From the NCBI RefSeq assembly GCF_900172365.1, contig NZ_FWFJ01000018.1:1-64000 (forward strand): a stretch of DNA of 64,000 nucleotides. Direction: 5' to 3'. Of this stretch, positions 7,768-18,816 are shown piece after piece. Position 1 is the stretch's first letter. Each line of letters starts with the position of its first letter. The stretch is from Roseovarius gaetbuli (GTDB lineage: Bacteria > Pseudomonadota > Alphaproteobacteria > Rhodobacterales > Rhodobacteraceae). Below the pieces are notes generated by a model that saw only the letters and a list, made by a program, of their open reading frames with translations, did not search any database and was not told where the DNA came from. The translations under genes and the position numbers were made by a program.

Positions 7768-9357
7768 CTAGTGACGGAAATGGCGCATGCCGGTCAACAC
7801 CATGGCAAGGCCCGCCTCGTCTGCCGCGGCGATCACCTCGTCATCGCGCATCGAGCCGCCGGGATGGATCACGGCCGTGGCCCCGGCCTCAGCGGCGGTC
7901 AGCAACCCGTCGGCAAAGGGAAAGAACGCATCCGAAGCCACGACACTGCCCTTAGTCAGCGGCGCGGGCAGGCCAAGCGCCTCTGCCATGTCCTGCGCCT
8001 TGCGCGCGGCAATGCGGCAACTGTCAACGCGGCTCATCTGCCCGGCCCCCACACCGACGGTGGCGCCATCCTTGACGTAAACGATGGCATTGGATTTCAC
8101 GTGCTTGGCAACTTTCCAGGCAAACAGCATATCCGCCATTTCCTGATCGCTCGGCGCGCGCTTGGTCACGACCTTAAGGTCATCCGCTGTGATATGCCCG
8201 TTGTCCTTGTCTTGCACAAGATACCCGCCCGAGACCTGCCTCCAGGTCCGTGCCGCCTGTCGCGGATCGGCAAGGCCCTCGGTCACCAAAAGCCGCAGGT
8301 TCTTCTTCTTGGCAAAAATACTCATAGCATCGGCATCGGCGCCGGGCGCGATCACGACTTCAGTGAAAATCTGGCTGATCTCTTCGGCGGTGGCCCCGTC
8401 AAGCGGCTGATTAAGAGCGATAATCCCGCCAAAGGCCGAGGTGCGGTCACAATCAAACGCGCGGCTATAGGCCTGCGTCAGGGTCTCGCCGCGCGACACG
8501 CCGCAGGGATTGGCATGTTTGATGATCGCACAGGCCGGGCCCGCTTCGGGGGCGAATTCACTGACAAGCTCGAACGCCGCATCGGTGTCGTTGATGTTGT
8601 TATAGCTCAGTTCCTTGCCCTGGATCTGGGTCGCGGTGGCAACACCGGGGCGCAGGCTGCCATCGGTATAGAATGCCGCTGCCTGATGCGGGTTCTCGCC
8701 ATAGCGCAGGGTCTGCGCCAGCTTTCCGGCCACGGCGCGACGGCGCGGCGCGGCCTCTGCCAGGGCATCGCCCATCCAGGTCGACACGGCGGCGTCATAG
8801 GCCCCGGTGCGCGCATAGGCGGTCAGCGCCAGACGCTGGCGGAAGCCATAGGAGGTCTGCCCGTCATGGGCCTCAAGTTCTGCCAGAAGCGGCGCGTAAT
8901 CCTCGACATCGACCACGACGTTGACAAAACCGTGGTTCTTGGCGGCCGCGCGGATCATCGCGGGGCCGCCAATGTCGATATTCTCGATGCAGGTCTCGTA
9001 ATCGGCGCCCTTGGCGACGGTTTCCTCGAACGGATAGAGGTTCACCACCAGCAGATCAATTGCGCCAATGCCGTGCTCCTGCATCGCCGCCTTGTGATCG
9101 TCATTGTCGCGCAGCGCCAACAGGCCGCCATGCACCATCGGGTGCAGGGTCTTGACCCGGCCATCCATCATCTCGGGAAAGCCGGTAACCTCGGCCACAT
9201 CGCGCACCGCGAGGCCCGCCTCGCGCAGGGTCTTGGCGCTTCCGCCGGTGGACAAGAGTTCGATCCCGCGCGCCGCAAGGGCACGTCCAAGATCGACCAG
9301 TCCGGTCTTGTCGGAAACAGAAAGAAGGGCGCGGGTGACGGGCGCGAGATCGGTCAT
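7768..9357 (-). CDS. purH: Bifunctional AICAR formyltransferase / IMP cyclohydrolase
   Basis: A 529-residue cytosolic enzyme for the last two steps of IMP synthesis. The N-terminal IMP cyclohydrolase domain (about 1-200) begins [20 protein letters not shown] and contains [11 protein letters not shown] and [13 protein letters not shown]. The C-terminal AICAR transformylase domain has the Lys-His pair region [20 protein letters not shown] and [15 protein letters not shown], and ends [24 protein letters not shown]. Full length. It lies between a heparinase-like gene and lspA, a usual order in Rhodobacterales. Confidence 0.97.
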   Translation of the reverse strand: MTDLAPVTRALLSVSDKTGLVDLGRALAARGIELLSTGGSAKTLREAGLAVRDVAEVTGFPEMMDGRVKTLHPMVHGGLLALRDNDDHKAAMQEHGIGAIDLLVVNLYPFEETVAKGADYETCIENIDIGGPAMIRAAAKNHGFVNVVVDVEDYAPLLAELEAHDGQTSYGFRQRLALTAYARTGAYDAAVSTWMGDALAEAAPRRRAVAGKLAQTLRYGENPHQAAAFYTDGSLRPGVATATQIQGKELSYNNINDTDAAFELVSEFAPEAGPACAIIKHANPCGVSRGETLTQAYSRAFDCDRTSAFGGIIALNQPLDGATAEEISQIFTEVVIAPGADADAMSIFAKKKNLRLLVTEGLADPRQAARTWRQVSGGYLVQDKDNGHITADDLKVVTKRAPSDQEMADMLFAWKVAKHVKSNAIVYVKDGATVGVGAGQMSRVDSCRIAARKAQDMAEALGLPAPLTKGSVVASDAFFPFADGLLTAAEAGATAVIHPGGSMRDDEVIAAADEAGLAMVLTGMRHFRH

Positions 9358-9390
9358 GATAGGGCAGTCCTGCGTTTGGCGTTTGCCAGG

Positions 9391-11133
9391 TTAGTCGTCA
9401 GTCGCCGGCTCAAGCGCATCTTCTGTCAGATCGCGGATACCAATCGGGGTGTCCTGCGCCTTTGCCAGTGACCATCTAATAGGGGTCGCATACTCCATCG
9501 CGCGGCCAGAGAGAACGATCTGTTTGGTCGCACGCGGTTTGAGGCGCGTTTTTTCAAGATACACACTGGGTTGCAAGGACAAAGCGGCCCGTCCGTCGTT
9601 GCGGAAGATCCATATTTCACCGCTGCGCAGCGCAAGCGAGACCGCCGCGCCCCCCAAATCGACCGAGGCGTCGACATCCGGGTGCAAATGAAAGCGGATC
9701 TCAAAATTGATGCCATGCAGGCGGACCTGATCCATTACCTGGTCAAACCGGCGCCGGTCGCCGGTCTCCACCGCCAAAAGCATGTCTTCACCGGCAAGAC
9801 CGCGCCCGTCGGTGGTAAGCTCAAGCCGACGCACATGCGTCAGGCCGTGACTGCGCAGATAGCCGTCATGCGCACCCTCGAACCGCACCCCGTCCGGGGC
9901 CTTCGAGAGTTCAACCGGCACCTTGCGCGGCGCCTCGATAAGCCAGTCACTGTGGCGCGGATCATTGCTGAGCCGCGCGCTCGACCCGGCCGCGAGAACA
10001 AGGGTGGAATGCGATGGCGTCGCGCGCCCGGCCCGCCGCCATTCGGGGCCAAAGCTCTGCCCCGAGCCGCAATTCACGATCAGGGGCCTGCGCCCCGAGG
10101 TCAGCTCGAACGCCAGTGTCGAGGCATGCGCCCCGGCCGAGGCGGCCCCTGTGGGTGGCGGGCTTGCGTCGATGATCACACTGGTGCGCCCGGCGCTGAG
10201 CCGCGCAAATCCCATGGCAAGCCCGTCGGCGTGCCGCCCCTTGACGCCGCTGGTGGCAAGCGCGCTGTCAAGCCGCCCCTCAAGCCCGCGCCCGCCGCCA
10301 TGAAACCGCGCCAGCCCACCATCGGCATGGCGCAGCGTGCGCAGGGTCGGGGCGATCCGTTCAATCGCGCGCCAATGGGCCTCACCGGCGGTTTGGCCTG
10401 ATTCGCTGAGGGCGACAGCGGCCCAGGTCAGCAAGGTGAACACCTCAAGCAGGTCTTCGGGATTGCGTGTCGGCAAGCCGCCCTGCGCGTCGATCTGGCT
10501 GTCGCATTCGCGCGCCAGCGCGGTCATCGCCGGGGCTACATGCGCCTGCATCCCCTCAAGCGAGAGGCCTGCGTAAATCAGCCCGGTCAGCGCCTCGAAC
10601 CGGGGCAGGCCGGGGCTCGCACTCTGCCAGCGGCGCGCCAGAAAGGTGGTTTGCTGCGCCAGCGAGCGCAAAAACGGCACCGAGGCATCATTGGGTGATC
10701 CGCTCAGCATAAAGAGCGCGTGGTTGATCCAGCGAATAAGCCGCCGCCCGGTCAGGTCCGGCGTCCAGCCGGGGCCGCGCCCGTTGCCATAGCGCGTGAT
10801 CCAGTCCCAGAGCCAATCCTGCGCCCGCGCCCGCGCGGCACCGTCGCCAACCGCCGCCAGATCATCAAGCCAGCCAAAGCCGTGTTGTTCATCGGCAAAG
10901 GACGGATCCTTGACCTTAAGATCCCAGATGGATGTCTCGGGGGCGGCCACAAGCCGACCGGCAAAGACGAAATTACCGGCGCAAAGCTGGCGGCCTCGGG
11001 CAAAGCTGCCGATGGTGCGCGGTTCGGGTTGTGACAGAAAGGCCGTGGCCGGGCGGCTCAGCGCCGCACGCCGTGCCGCGACACGGTTCAAAAGGCGCGT
11101 CCAGCGCGCCGACAGGTTCTCGGGTTTCGACAT
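9391..11133 (-). CDS. Heparinase II/III family protein
   Basis: A 580-residue protein. The N-terminal half (about 70-320) is an alpha-helical toroid (WDLKVKDPSFADEQHGFGWLDDL, WITRYGNG, GRRLIRWINHALFM). The C-terminal half (about 330-560) is the beta-sandwich heparinase II/III-like domain (RPLIVNCGSGQSFGPEWRRAGRATPSHSTLVL). Family members are polysaccharide lyases, but this lineage is a near-universal Rhodobacterales neighbour of purH and rsmB and has no clear secretion signal here. The GRATPSHST stretch matches the region holding the catalytic/metal His in the family. The natural substrate is unknown. Confidence 0.85.
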   Translation of the reverse strand: MSKPENLSARWTRLLNRVAARRAALSRPATAFLSQPEPRTIGSFARGRQLCAGNFVFAGRLVAAPETSIWDLKVKDPSFADEQHGFGWLDDLAAVGDGAARARAQDWLWDWITRYGNGRGPGWTPDLTGRRLIRWINHALFMLSGSPNDASVPFLRSLAQQTTFLARRWQSASPGLPRFEALTGLIYAGLSLEGMQAHVAPAMTALARECDSQIDAQGGLPTRNPEDLLEVFTLLTWAAVALSESGQTAGEAHWRAIERIAPTLRTLRHADGGLARFHGGGRGLEGRLDSALATSGVKGRHADGLAMGFARLSAGRTSVIIDASPPPTGAASAGAHASTLAFELTSGRRPLIVNCGSGQSFGPEWRRAGRATPSHSTLVLAAGSSARLSNDPRHSDWLIEAPRKVPVELSKAPDGVRFEGAHDGYLRSHGLTHVRRLELTTDGRGLAGEDMLLAVETGDRRRFDQVMDQVRLHGINFEIRFHLHPDVDASVDLGGAAVSLALRSGEIWIFRNDGRAALSLQPSVYLEKTRLKPRATKQIVLSGRAMEYATPIRWSLAKAQDTPIGIRDLTEDALEPATDD

Positions 11134-11235
11134 ATGCCGTGCCTCTGGACGCTCTTTGCGGCGTTGATGCAGGCAATATAGACCGGGCGCGCGCGCAAGT
11201 CACCGCTTGATTGCAGCGCGCGGCCCCTGTGGCGT

Positions 11236-12504
11236 TTATCGGCGCAGGCAGGCGATATAAAACCCGTCCATGCCGCCCAGATCGGGCCAGTAATCCGGCC
11301 GCAGGCGCAATCCCCCCTCGGGCGTGATCCAGGTCGGGTCGATGCCGGGGCGCTCAAGGGCGTCGCGATCGGTGACAAGGCCGGGATGGCGCGCAAGCGC
11401 CTCGTCGACCTGGCATTCGCCCTCGTCGGGCAACAGCGAGCAGGTGCAAAACACCAGCCGCCCGCCGGGTTTCAACAGGGTCAGCGCATGGTCGATCATC
11501 GCTGCCTGCAACTCGATCAGCGCGCCGAATTCCGAGCCGTCCTTGGCATGGGGCAGGTCCGGGTGACGCCGGATCGTGCCGGTGGCCGAACAGGGTGCAT
11601 CGAGCAGAATGGCGTCATAGGGCCCGCCCTCGTGCTCAAGCGCATCGCCCACGACACATTTGGCCGAAAGACCGGTGCGGGTCAGGTTTTCAAGCACCCG
11701 CGCCATGCGTTTATCGGACAGGTCAAGCGCCGTGACATCGGCCCCCGCCGCCGCCATTTGCAGGGTTTTGCCGCCCGGAGCGGCGCAAAGATCAAGCACC
11801 CGCTCGCCCGGCTGTGGCGCAAGCACCTTGACGGGCAGGGCGGCGGCGGCATCCTGCACCCACCACGCCCCCTCGGCAAAGCCGGGCAGGGCCGAGACCT
11901 GGCCCTGATCGCCAAGGCGCAGGGTGCCGGTGGGCAAGAGCGTGCCGTTGAGATCTTTGATGCAGTCTTCGGCATCGGATTTGAGCGTCAGGTCAAGCGG
12001 AGCCCCGGCAAAATGCGCCTTTTCCATCTGTCCGACCGCGGCCCCGCCCCAGGCCTCTACCAGCGGATCGCGCAACCATTTCGGCAGGCGCGGCAGGCGC
12101 AGGTCATTCCACGAGCGCGGCGCCTCTTCGGCGGTCTTGCGCAGCACCGCGTTGACCAGCCCCTTGTGACGGCCATAGCGCGGGTGGTTGGAGATGATGG
12201 CGACGGCCTCGTTCACCACGCCATGCGGCTCGCCGCCCTGGGCAAGCTCGACCGTGGCAAGGCGCAGGATATTGTGAACCGCCAGTGGCGGGGCTTTGCG
12301 CAGATGACGACCCAACAGGCGGTCAGCGCGATCAAGCCCGCGCAGGGTGTCGCTGGCAAGGCGCTGCGCGCGGGCGCGATCAGGCGGTGCAAGACGATCC
12401 AGAACGCCGCCCGCGATCAGATCAGACATCAGGCGGCCCTCGCCCAGAACCTGATCCAGCAGGTAAACCGCGCTTCGGCGGGCAGAAGAGGGGGGATTTT
12501 TCAT
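11236..12504 (-). CDS. rsmB: 16S rRNA (cytosine-5) methyltransferase RsmB-like
   Basis: A 422-residue protein with an N-terminal NusB-like RNA-binding domain (about 8-130) and a C-terminal Rossmann SAM methyltransferase. Motif I is VLDLCAAPGGKT (about 246-257). The two cysteines of the RNA m5C mechanism are Cys305 in DAPCSATGTIRRHPD and Cys355 in CTCSLLPDEGE. E. coli RsmB modifies C967 of 16S rRNA; the same target is inferred from domain layout. It precedes the heparinase-like gene by about 100 bases that contain nothing recognisable. Confidence 0.92.
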   Translation of the reverse strand: MKNPPSSARRSAVYLLDQVLGEGRLMSDLIAGGVLDRLAPPDRARAQRLASDTLRGLDRADRLLGRHLRKAPPLAVHNILRLATVELAQGGEPHGVVNEAVAIISNHPRYGRHKGLVNAVLRKTAEEAPRSWNDLRLPRLPKWLRDPLVEAWGGAAVGQMEKAHFAGAPLDLTLKSDAEDCIKDLNGTLLPTGTLRLGDQGQVSALPGFAEGAWWVQDAAAALPVKVLAPQPGERVLDLCAAPGGKTLQMAAAGADVTALDLSDKRMARVLENLTRTGLSAKCVVGDALEHEGGPYDAILLDAPCSATGTIRRHPDLPHAKDGSEFGALIELQAAMIDHALTLLKPGGRLVFCTCSLLPDEGECQVDEALARHPGLVTDRDALERPGIDPTWITPEGGLRLRPDYWPDLGGMDGFYIACLRR

Positions 12505-12571
12505 GGCATGTCCTTGGCGGCGGGCTAGGGGCGGCGTATATCAAGGGCAACACGACAAAGGAAGCCCGAGC

Positions 12572-12748
12572 ATGACCGAAGACACGCCAGACCTGCCGCC
12601 TGCCGCGCAACGCGCCCTCGCCGAGGCCGAAGAGCGCCGCAAGCAGGCCGAAAAGATGGAGCTTCCCAAAGAGCTTGGCGGGCGCAAAGGCCCCGAGCCG
12701 GTGCGCTATGGGGATTGGGAGAAAAAAGGCATCGCGGTCGATTTCTGA
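12572..12748 (+). CDS. DUF1674 protein, succinate dehydrogenase assembly factor 4 family
   Basis: A 58-residue protein. After a charged helix, its C-terminus is GPEPVRYGDWEKKGIAVDF, the invariant signature of the DUF1674/SdhAF4 family. In mitochondria this factor binds the flavinylated SdhA subunit and promotes its dimerisation with SdhB; the same role is inferred here. The ATG at 12572 gives the normal family length. No sdh genes are nearby. It diverges from rsmB. Confidence 0.85.
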   Translation: MTEDTPDLPPAAQRALAEAEERRKQAEKMELPKELGGRKGPEPVRYGDWEKKGIAVDF

Positions 12749-12778
12749 TCGCGAACGGGGATAGCGTGGCCTCGCCTT

Positions 12779-13132
12779 TTAGCGCAGATAAAGATCGGCA
12801 AATTGGCCGCTGCCTTGGTCCGAGATAAAACGCAGGGTGCTGCCCTGCACCTTGACCGCCTGACAATTCGGCCCGAGATCGCGCGCCCCCCAGTAAAGAT
12901 CACGGCAGAAATAGCCCTTGCTCCAGCGCCAGGCGCCAGTCACGTCGCGGCCAAAGGCGCGGCCCGTGATCTGGCCGTCGGGCCGGACAGTCAGGGTAAT
13001 GCCAAAGCGGGTCAGGTCGCGCCCCTCTATGAGAGACACAAAGCTGTCGCGCTCGGTGATCGGGTCAAACCCCTCGGCCATCGCCGGGGTGCTGATGAAA
13101 ACGCTTAGGATAAGGGCAAGGATGGCACGCAT
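12779..13132 (-). CDS. Small secreted protein of unknown function
   Basis: A 117-residue protein with signal peptide MRAILALILSVFISTPAMA. The mature part contains two Cys (GYFCRDLYWG and LGPNCQAVKV) that could form one disulfide in the periplasm, and a predicted small beta-rich domain (ITLTVRPDGQITGRAFGRDVTGAWRW). The start at 13132 has an AGGG site 9 bases upstream; a Met six residues earlier lacks one. It lies 62 bases downstream of dapB on the same strand, which may lead to mislabelling as a dihydrodipicolinate reductase; it has no nucleotide-binding motif. Function unknown. Confidence 0.8.
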   Translation of the reverse strand: MRAILALILSVFISTPAMAEGFDPITERDSFVSLIEGRDLTRFGITLTVRPDGQITGRAFGRDVTGAWRWSKGYFCRDLYWGARDLGPNCQAVKVQGSTLRFISDQGSGQFADLYLR

Positions 13133-13194
13133 GGGACGGTACCCTGTCATGAGTGGAGGTTCACTCAGAGTTACGACCCGTCGGCTCCTTTGGA

Positions 13195-14013
13195 TCAGTT
13201 TTCGCTCAGGCCCAGCACATCCAGCATGTCATATTCGCCGGGCTTTCGCCCCTGTCCCCAAAGCGCAGCCCTGAGGGCGCCACGGGCAAACACCGCCCGG
13301 TCGGTGGCGATATGGCGCAGAACGATCCGTTCGCCGGTGGCGGCAAAGATAACGTCATGTTCGCCCACGATATCGCCGCCGCGAATGGCCGAAAACCCGA
13401 TGTGACCGCGCTCGCGTTTGCCGGTGATCCCGTCACGCCCCCGGTCAGACACGTTATCAAGCGCCACGCCGCGCCCTTCGGCGGCGGCTTCGCCAAGCAT
13501 CAGGGCCGTGCCCGAGGGGGCATCGACCTTTTGGTTGTGATGGGCCTCGACGATCTCGATGTCGAAATCCTCATCCAGAGCGGCGGCCACCTTTTTCGTG
13601 AGCTGCGTCAAAAGGTTGACCCCGAGGCTCATGTTGCCCGCCCGCACCACCACCGCATGACGCGCGGCGGCGTTGAGGTGCTTGAGGTCGGCCTCGCTCA
13701 ACCCGGTTGTGCCGATCACATGCACACAACGGGCCTGGGCGCAGAGCGTAGCGAATTCAACGGTCGCGGCGGGGGCCGTGAAATCAATCACAGCATGGGC
13801 CTGGGCGATCATTTCAAGCGGGTCGTCGCTGACGTTCAGACCGATCTCGGCGCCACCCATGGCCGCGCCAAGATCGCGACCGATCCAGTCGTGACCGGGC
13901 CGCTCAAGCGCGCCGACAAGCCGGGCGTTGTTGCTGTTCAGCACGGTGTTGATCAGCATCTGGCCCATCCGGCCCGAGGCCCCGGTGATCACGATACCCG
14001 GCAGGTTGGTCAT
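13195..14013 (-). CDS. dapB: 4-hydroxy-tetrahydrodipicolinate reductase
   Basis: A 272-residue cytosolic enzyme of the diaminopimelate/lysine pathway. The N-terminal NAD(P)H site is [15 protein letters not shown] (about 6-20). The catalytic/substrate region is [22 protein letters not shown] with the conserved His pair, Lys and PSGTA binding loop, followed by [20 protein letters not shown]. Normal length. An AGGAGAG site precedes the ATG. Monocistronic or followed by the small secreted gene at 12779. Confidence 0.96.
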   Translation of the reverse strand: MTNLPGIVITGASGRMGQMLINTVLNSNNARLVGALERPGHDWIGRDLGAAMGGAEIGLNVSDDPLEMIAQAHAVIDFTAPAATVEFATLCAQARCVHVIGTTGLSEADLKHLNAAARHAVVVRAGNMSLGVNLLTQLTKKVAAALDEDFDIEIVEAHHNQKVDAPSGTALMLGEAAAEGRGVALDNVSDRGRDGITGKRERGHIGFSAIRGGDIVGEHDVIFAATGERIVLRHIATDRAVFARGALRAALWGQGRKPGEYDMLDVLGLSEN

Positions 14014-14106
14014 GTCAGCTCTCCTTTTCGCGGCTGCCCGTTCTTAGCGTGGAGGGGTGAGCGCAGCAAGTGGTTGGCGGTCTTTGCCCGTGACCGCGAT
14101 GTTGAT

Positions 14107-14154
14107 TGGGGGCCAGCCCCCAAGCCCCCGGAGTATTTGCCGGAACGGTGAAAG
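14107..14154 (+). repeat. Dispersed Rhodobacterales-type intergenic repeat
   Basis: A G/C hairpin block (GGGGGCCAGCCCCC) is followed by CCCCCGGAGTATTTG and GGAACGGTGAAAG. Tails of the same family are at 266-288, 55060-55080 and, on the other strand with a related GGGGGCGCTGCCCCC head, 23171-23252. It lies between the divergent dapB and rbfA genes. Confidence 0.6.
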
Positions 14155-14212
14155 AATGTAGAGGTGGATTTCTATGCTTGGAAATTGGCGTCCGAGGGAT
14201 TAAGTGCGGGTC

Positions 14213-14608
14213 ATGGCAAAGAACAAGTCTCATGACGGGTCCGGCCCGTCGCAACGGCAGCTTCGCGTGGGCGAGCTTATTCGGCGGACTTTGTCCGAGG
14301 TGCTTGCACGCGGTGACGTTCATGATTCCGACCTGAACCGGATTTCGGTCACGGTGGGAGAAGTGCGTATGTCTTCCGATCTCAAGATCGCGACCGCTTA
14401 CGTGATGCCTTTGGGCGGTGAGGGCCAGAAAGACCTGATCGCGATTCTGGCGCGCAACAAGGGTGAGTTGCGCCGTCTGATCGGTAAGCGGCTTGAGTTG
14501 AAATACGCGCCAGACCTGCGGTTTCGTCTGGATGAAACCTTTGATCAGATGGATGAGACCCGCCGCCTTTTTGCGCAAGAAAAAGTACGCAGGGATGTCG
14601 AGGATTAA
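14213..14608 (+). CDS. rbfA: 30S ribosome-binding factor A
   Basis: A 131-residue single KH-like domain protein that binds pre-30S particles and aids 16S rRNA 5'-end maturation, notably in the cold. The opening [20 protein letters not shown] and the [27 protein letters not shown] core are diagnostic; it ends [23 protein letters not shown] at 14204 has a better-spaced GAGGGA site and would add MRV; I kept the ATG because MAKNK is the usual family start. It overlaps the next gene by 14 bases and lies in the rbfA-truB order common in bacteria. Confidence 0.95.
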   Translation: MAKNKSHDGSGPSQRQLRVGELIRRTLSEVLARGDVHDSDLNRISVTVGEVRMSSDLKIATAYVMPLGGEGQKDLIAILARNKGELRRLIGKRLELKYAPDLRFRLDETFDQMDETRRLFAQEKVRRDVED

Positions 14609-15350
14609 GGCCTTTTTGGCGCTCGTCGCCTTGGTGGCCCTAGGCGCGCCCGCACATGCCGTAAGCTGCGCCGTCGAAACATACGCGGGACAGCAGTACA
14701 CCGTTTGCACGGTTGATCTGGCCGAGGACGATCTTCGGCTTTTCCTGAATGATCGGAAAACCGGCGAGCCGCTTGGCAGTTTTTCCAATATTGACAGACA
14801 GTTGGAAACCGAGGGCCGCGCGCTTGTCTTTGGCATGAATGCCGGCATGTATCACGCAGATCGCCGACCTGTCGGGCTCTATGTCGAGGGGGCCGAGGCG
14901 GTATCCTCATTGGTGAAGCGTGCCGGACCGGGCAATTTTGGCCTTTTGCCGAATGGTGTCTTTTGCATCCGACAAGGGCGCGCTGATGTGATCGAGACCC
15001 TGCGTTTCGAGCAAGAGGCCCCAAAGTGCCGCGATGCCAGTCAATCGGGGCCGATGCTGGTGATCGACGGCGCGCTTCATCCACGCTTTTTGAAGGACAG
15101 CGACAGCCGCTATATCCGCAACGGGGTCGGCACCTCGGCGGATGGGCGTAAGGCGTGGTTCGTGATTTCCGACAGCCTGGTCAATTTTCACACCTTCGGG
15201 TCGTTCTTTCGCGATCACCTCAAGCTGCCGCAGGCGCTTTATTTCGATGGCAAGGTCTCGCGGCTTTACGCGCCGGGGCTTGGGCGGTTCGATCTTGGCT
15301 TTCCGCTTGGGCCGATGGTTGGGGTTGCGGCCCCGCGCGCGGCGCAATGA
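14595..15350 (+). CDS. Secreted phosphodiester glycosidase (DUF2233/NAGPA) family protein
   Basis: A 251-residue protein with signal peptide [22 protein letters not shown]. The NAGPA-like domain shows [21 protein letters not shown], the LPNGVFC stretch and [15 protein letters not shown]. The [29 protein letters not shown] block near the C-terminus is typical. Family members cleave N-acetylglucosamine phosphodiesters or act on related envelope or exopolysaccharide substrates; the bacterial substrate here is unknown. The start overlaps rbfA by 14 bases and has its AGGG site very close, suggesting coupled translation. It separates rbfA from truB. Confidence 0.85.
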   Translation: MSRIKAFLALVALVALGAPAHAVSCAVETYAGQQYTVCTVDLAEDDLRLFLNDRKTGEPLGSFSNIDRQLETEGRALVFGMNAGMYHADRRPVGLYVEGAEAVSSLVKRAGPGNFGLLPNGVFCIRQGRADVIETLRFEQEAPKCRDASQSGPMLVIDGALHPRFLKDSDSRYIRNGVGTSADGRKAWFVISDSLVNFHTFGSFFRDHLKLPQALYFDGKVSRLYAPGLGRFDLGFPLGPMVGVAAPRAAQ

Positions 15351-15412
15351 TTGACGCGGGCGCGCGGGTCTACTAGGGGCTAGCGCCTTGGACGCATAAA
15401 AAAGGGCCGGGC

Positions 15413-16318
15413 ATGGCACGCAAACGCAAAGGACGCGATATTTCGGGTTGGCTGGTGGTGGACAAGCCCGCGGGCATGACCTCGACCAGCGTTGTCAACA
15501 AGGTGAAATGGGCGCTTCAGGCCAAGAAGGCCGGGCATGCGGGTACGCTTGACCCGGAGGCGACCGGCGTTTTGGCCGTGGCCCTTGGCGAGGCCACCAA
15601 GACCGTGCCCTATATTACCGACGCGCTGAAGGCCTATGAGTTTTGCGTGCGTCTTGGGCAGGCCACCAACACCGACGATACCGAAGGCGAGGTGATCGCA
15701 CAAAGTGACCTGCGCCCGGATGATGCAGCGATCAAAGCGGCCCTGGGCGCCTTTGTCGGCGACATCATGCAGGTGCCGCCAAAGTATTCCGCCGTCAAGA
15801 TCGACGGTCAGCGCGCCTATAAACTCGCGCGCGATGGCGAAGACTTTGAGGTCGAGGCGCGCCCCTTGTGGGTCGAGGAGCTTGTCATGACAGGTCGCCC
15901 CGACGCCGATCATGTGCTGCTTGAAATGATCTGTGGCAAGGGCGGTTATGTGCGCAGCATCGCGCGCGACCTTGGCGAGGCTTTGGGGTGTTACGGTCAT
16001 GTGGCCTGGCTGCGGCGGGTTTGGTCAGGGCCGTTCGAGGCCAAGGATGGGTTGAGCATCGAGCAGATCAACGAGATGGCCCATAGCCCGGACCTTGATG
16101 CCCATATTCGCCCGCTGGAAGAAGGCCTGGCCGATCTGCCGATGGTGAGCGCCACCGCAGAAGGTGCCGCGCGGTTGCGCAATGGCAATCCCGGCATGGT
16201 GATCGCGCAGGGTATTGAATATGGCGATGAATGCTGGGCCGCGTTTGACGGGCATGCGGTGGCGGTTGGGCGCTATAAAGTCGGCGAATTGCACCCTAGC
16301 CGGGTCTTCAACCTGTGA
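15413..16318 (+). CDS. truB: tRNA pseudouridine(55) synthase
   Basis: A 301-residue enzyme making pseudouridine at position 55 in the T-loop of tRNAs. It starts [22 protein letters not shown] and has the catalytic Asp47 in [53 protein letters not shown], and [16 protein letters not shown]. The C-terminus has the small PUA-like extension ([25 protein letters not shown]). The stop overlaps the next gene's GTG by 4 bases. Confidence 0.96.
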   Translation: MARKRKGRDISGWLVVDKPAGMTSTSVVNKVKWALQAKKAGHAGTLDPEATGVLAVALGEATKTVPYITDALKAYEFCVRLGQATNTDDTEGEVIAQSDLRPDDAAIKAALGAFVGDIMQVPPKYSAVKIDGQRAYKLARDGEDFEVEARPLWVEELVMTGRPDADHVLLEMICGKGGYVRSIARDLGEALGCYGHVAWLRRVWSGPFEAKDGLSIEQINEMAHSPDLDAHIRPLEEGLADLPMVSATAEGAARLRNGNPGMVIAQGIEYGDECWAAFDGHAVAVGRYKVGELHPSRVFNL

Positions 16319-16884
16319 GCGCCGGGGCAGCGCCCGAGCACCTGCACGATCCGGGCGGCAAGGTGCGCCTGCGTCTGCCAGACGGGGTGATTGGCGGGGC
16401 GGCCTATTCTGAGTGCGGGCGCTATCGCCAAATGCTGTCGCGCGACTGGACGCCCGAGGGCAGCGCGCCGCGCACGGTTCTGTTCGTGGGCATGAACCCG
16501 TCGGTGGCGAGCGCCGAGGTGTCTGACCCGACCTGTCATCGCGAACTTGGATTTGCGCGCGATTGGGGATTTACGCGCTATCTCAAGGGAAATGTGCTGG
16601 ATTGGAGGGCGACCTCGCCCAAGGACATCCCACGTGATCCCGCCGAGGCATGTAGCGGGCTCAACATTCCGGCGCTGGTCGATATGGCGCAAGAGGCCGA
16701 GTTTGTCGTGCTCGCTTATGGCAAGTTGCATGCGCGCTATCAGCCGGTGGTCAGCGAGGCCCTCCGCGCGATTGCGCAAGCTGGTCGGCCGCTGAAATGT
16801 CTCGGGTTGAACAAGGACGGATCGGCCAAGCATCCGCTTTACTTGCGCAAGGATACCGCGTTGATGGATTGTCCCGGATTGTGA
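16315..16884 (+). CDS. DUF1643 domain protein
   Basis: A 189-residue soluble protein with the DUF1643 core: [63 protein letters not shown], and [31 protein letters not shown]. The biochemical role of the family is not established; its shape recalls uracil-DNA-glycosylase-like folds, but I do not claim activity. The GTG start overlaps the truB stop (GTGA), so it is translationally coupled. It is followed by three successive hairpins, the last a strong terminator. Confidence 0.88.
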   Translation: MSAGAAPEHLHDPGGKVRLRLPDGVIGGAAYSECGRYRQMLSRDWTPEGSAPRTVLFVGMNPSVASAEVSDPTCHRELGFARDWGFTRYLKGNVLDWRATSPKDIPRDPAEACSGLNIPALVDMAQEAEFVVLAYGKLHARYQPVVSEALRAIAQAGRPLKCLGLNKDGSAKHPLYLRKDTALMDCPGL

Positions 16885-16892
16885 GGCAGGCG

Positions 16893-16940
16893 CAGAAAAT
16901 TAGAAGAATTTTCTGAACCATTTTCTTCGCAGAAGAAAAT
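16893..16940. repeat. Two adjacent A/T-rich hairpins
   Basis: CAGAAAATT/AATTTTCTG (9-bp stem, 16893-16915) and ATTTTCTTC/GAAGAAAAT (9-bp stem, 16920-16940) lie in tandem before the terminator, between convergent genes. Confidence 0.5.
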
Positions 16941-16953
16941 GCCCCTGCGACGT

Positions 16954-16982
16954 AAAAGGGCGCTCAAATCGAGCGCCCTTTT
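16954..16982. terminator. Bidirectional intrinsic terminator
   Basis: Perfect 12-bp stem AAAAGGGCGCTC (16954-16965) / GAGCGCCCTTTT (16971-16982) with a 5-base loop. The A-run and T-run flanks allow function for both the truB-DUF1643 operon (plus) and degQ (minus). Confidence 0.9.
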
Positions 16983-17004
16983 ATCTTGATCATGGTTTTA
17001 ATGC

Positions 17005-18480
<1,476 letters not shown>

Positions 18481-18618
18481 ACCAAGATCTCCTTTGGTTT
18501 TTTGATCGGTATGGCGCGTTCGGCACCTGCCTTGCTTATAGATGTAGGTGCGCCTGCGCGGATCGCAAAGGGTGCAACATCATGTCACACTTATGTGAAC
18601 CGCTTTGCGCGGGATAAT

Positions 18619-18816
18619 TCAAGCGCCAAGCGTCTTGGCGGCCCAAACAAACAGCACCCCGATCACGATAGCAGTCAGGCCCAAAAGGCGGCGGGCATCC
18701 GGGGGCAGGGCAGAGAGCGCAATCAACAGCTGGTCAATAAGCGAAGGGGCCAGTGCGTACACCAGCCCCTCGACAATAAGCACCAGGCCGATGGCCAGAA
18801 GCGCGGTTTCGATCAT
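18619..18816 (-). CDS. DUF2065 small membrane protein
   Basis: A 65-residue protein with two hydrophobic helices (about 5-25 and 44-62) joined by a short polar loop. MIETALLAIGLVLIVEGLVYALAP and RLLGLTAIVIGVLFVWA are the DUF2065 pattern. It overlaps hflC by 4 bases and is followed by degQ. The location suggests a link to HflKC/FtsH membrane protein turnover, but no function is established. Confidence 0.88.
   Translation of the reverse strand: MIETALLAIGLVLIVEGLVYALAPSLIDQLLIALSALPPDARRLLGLTAIVIGVLFVWAAKTLGA

Noticed and set aside
7750-9471. Long open frame (573 codons) on the plus strand
   Set aside because: Exact antisense of purH, with composition expected of a GC-rich shadow frame and no recognisable motif.
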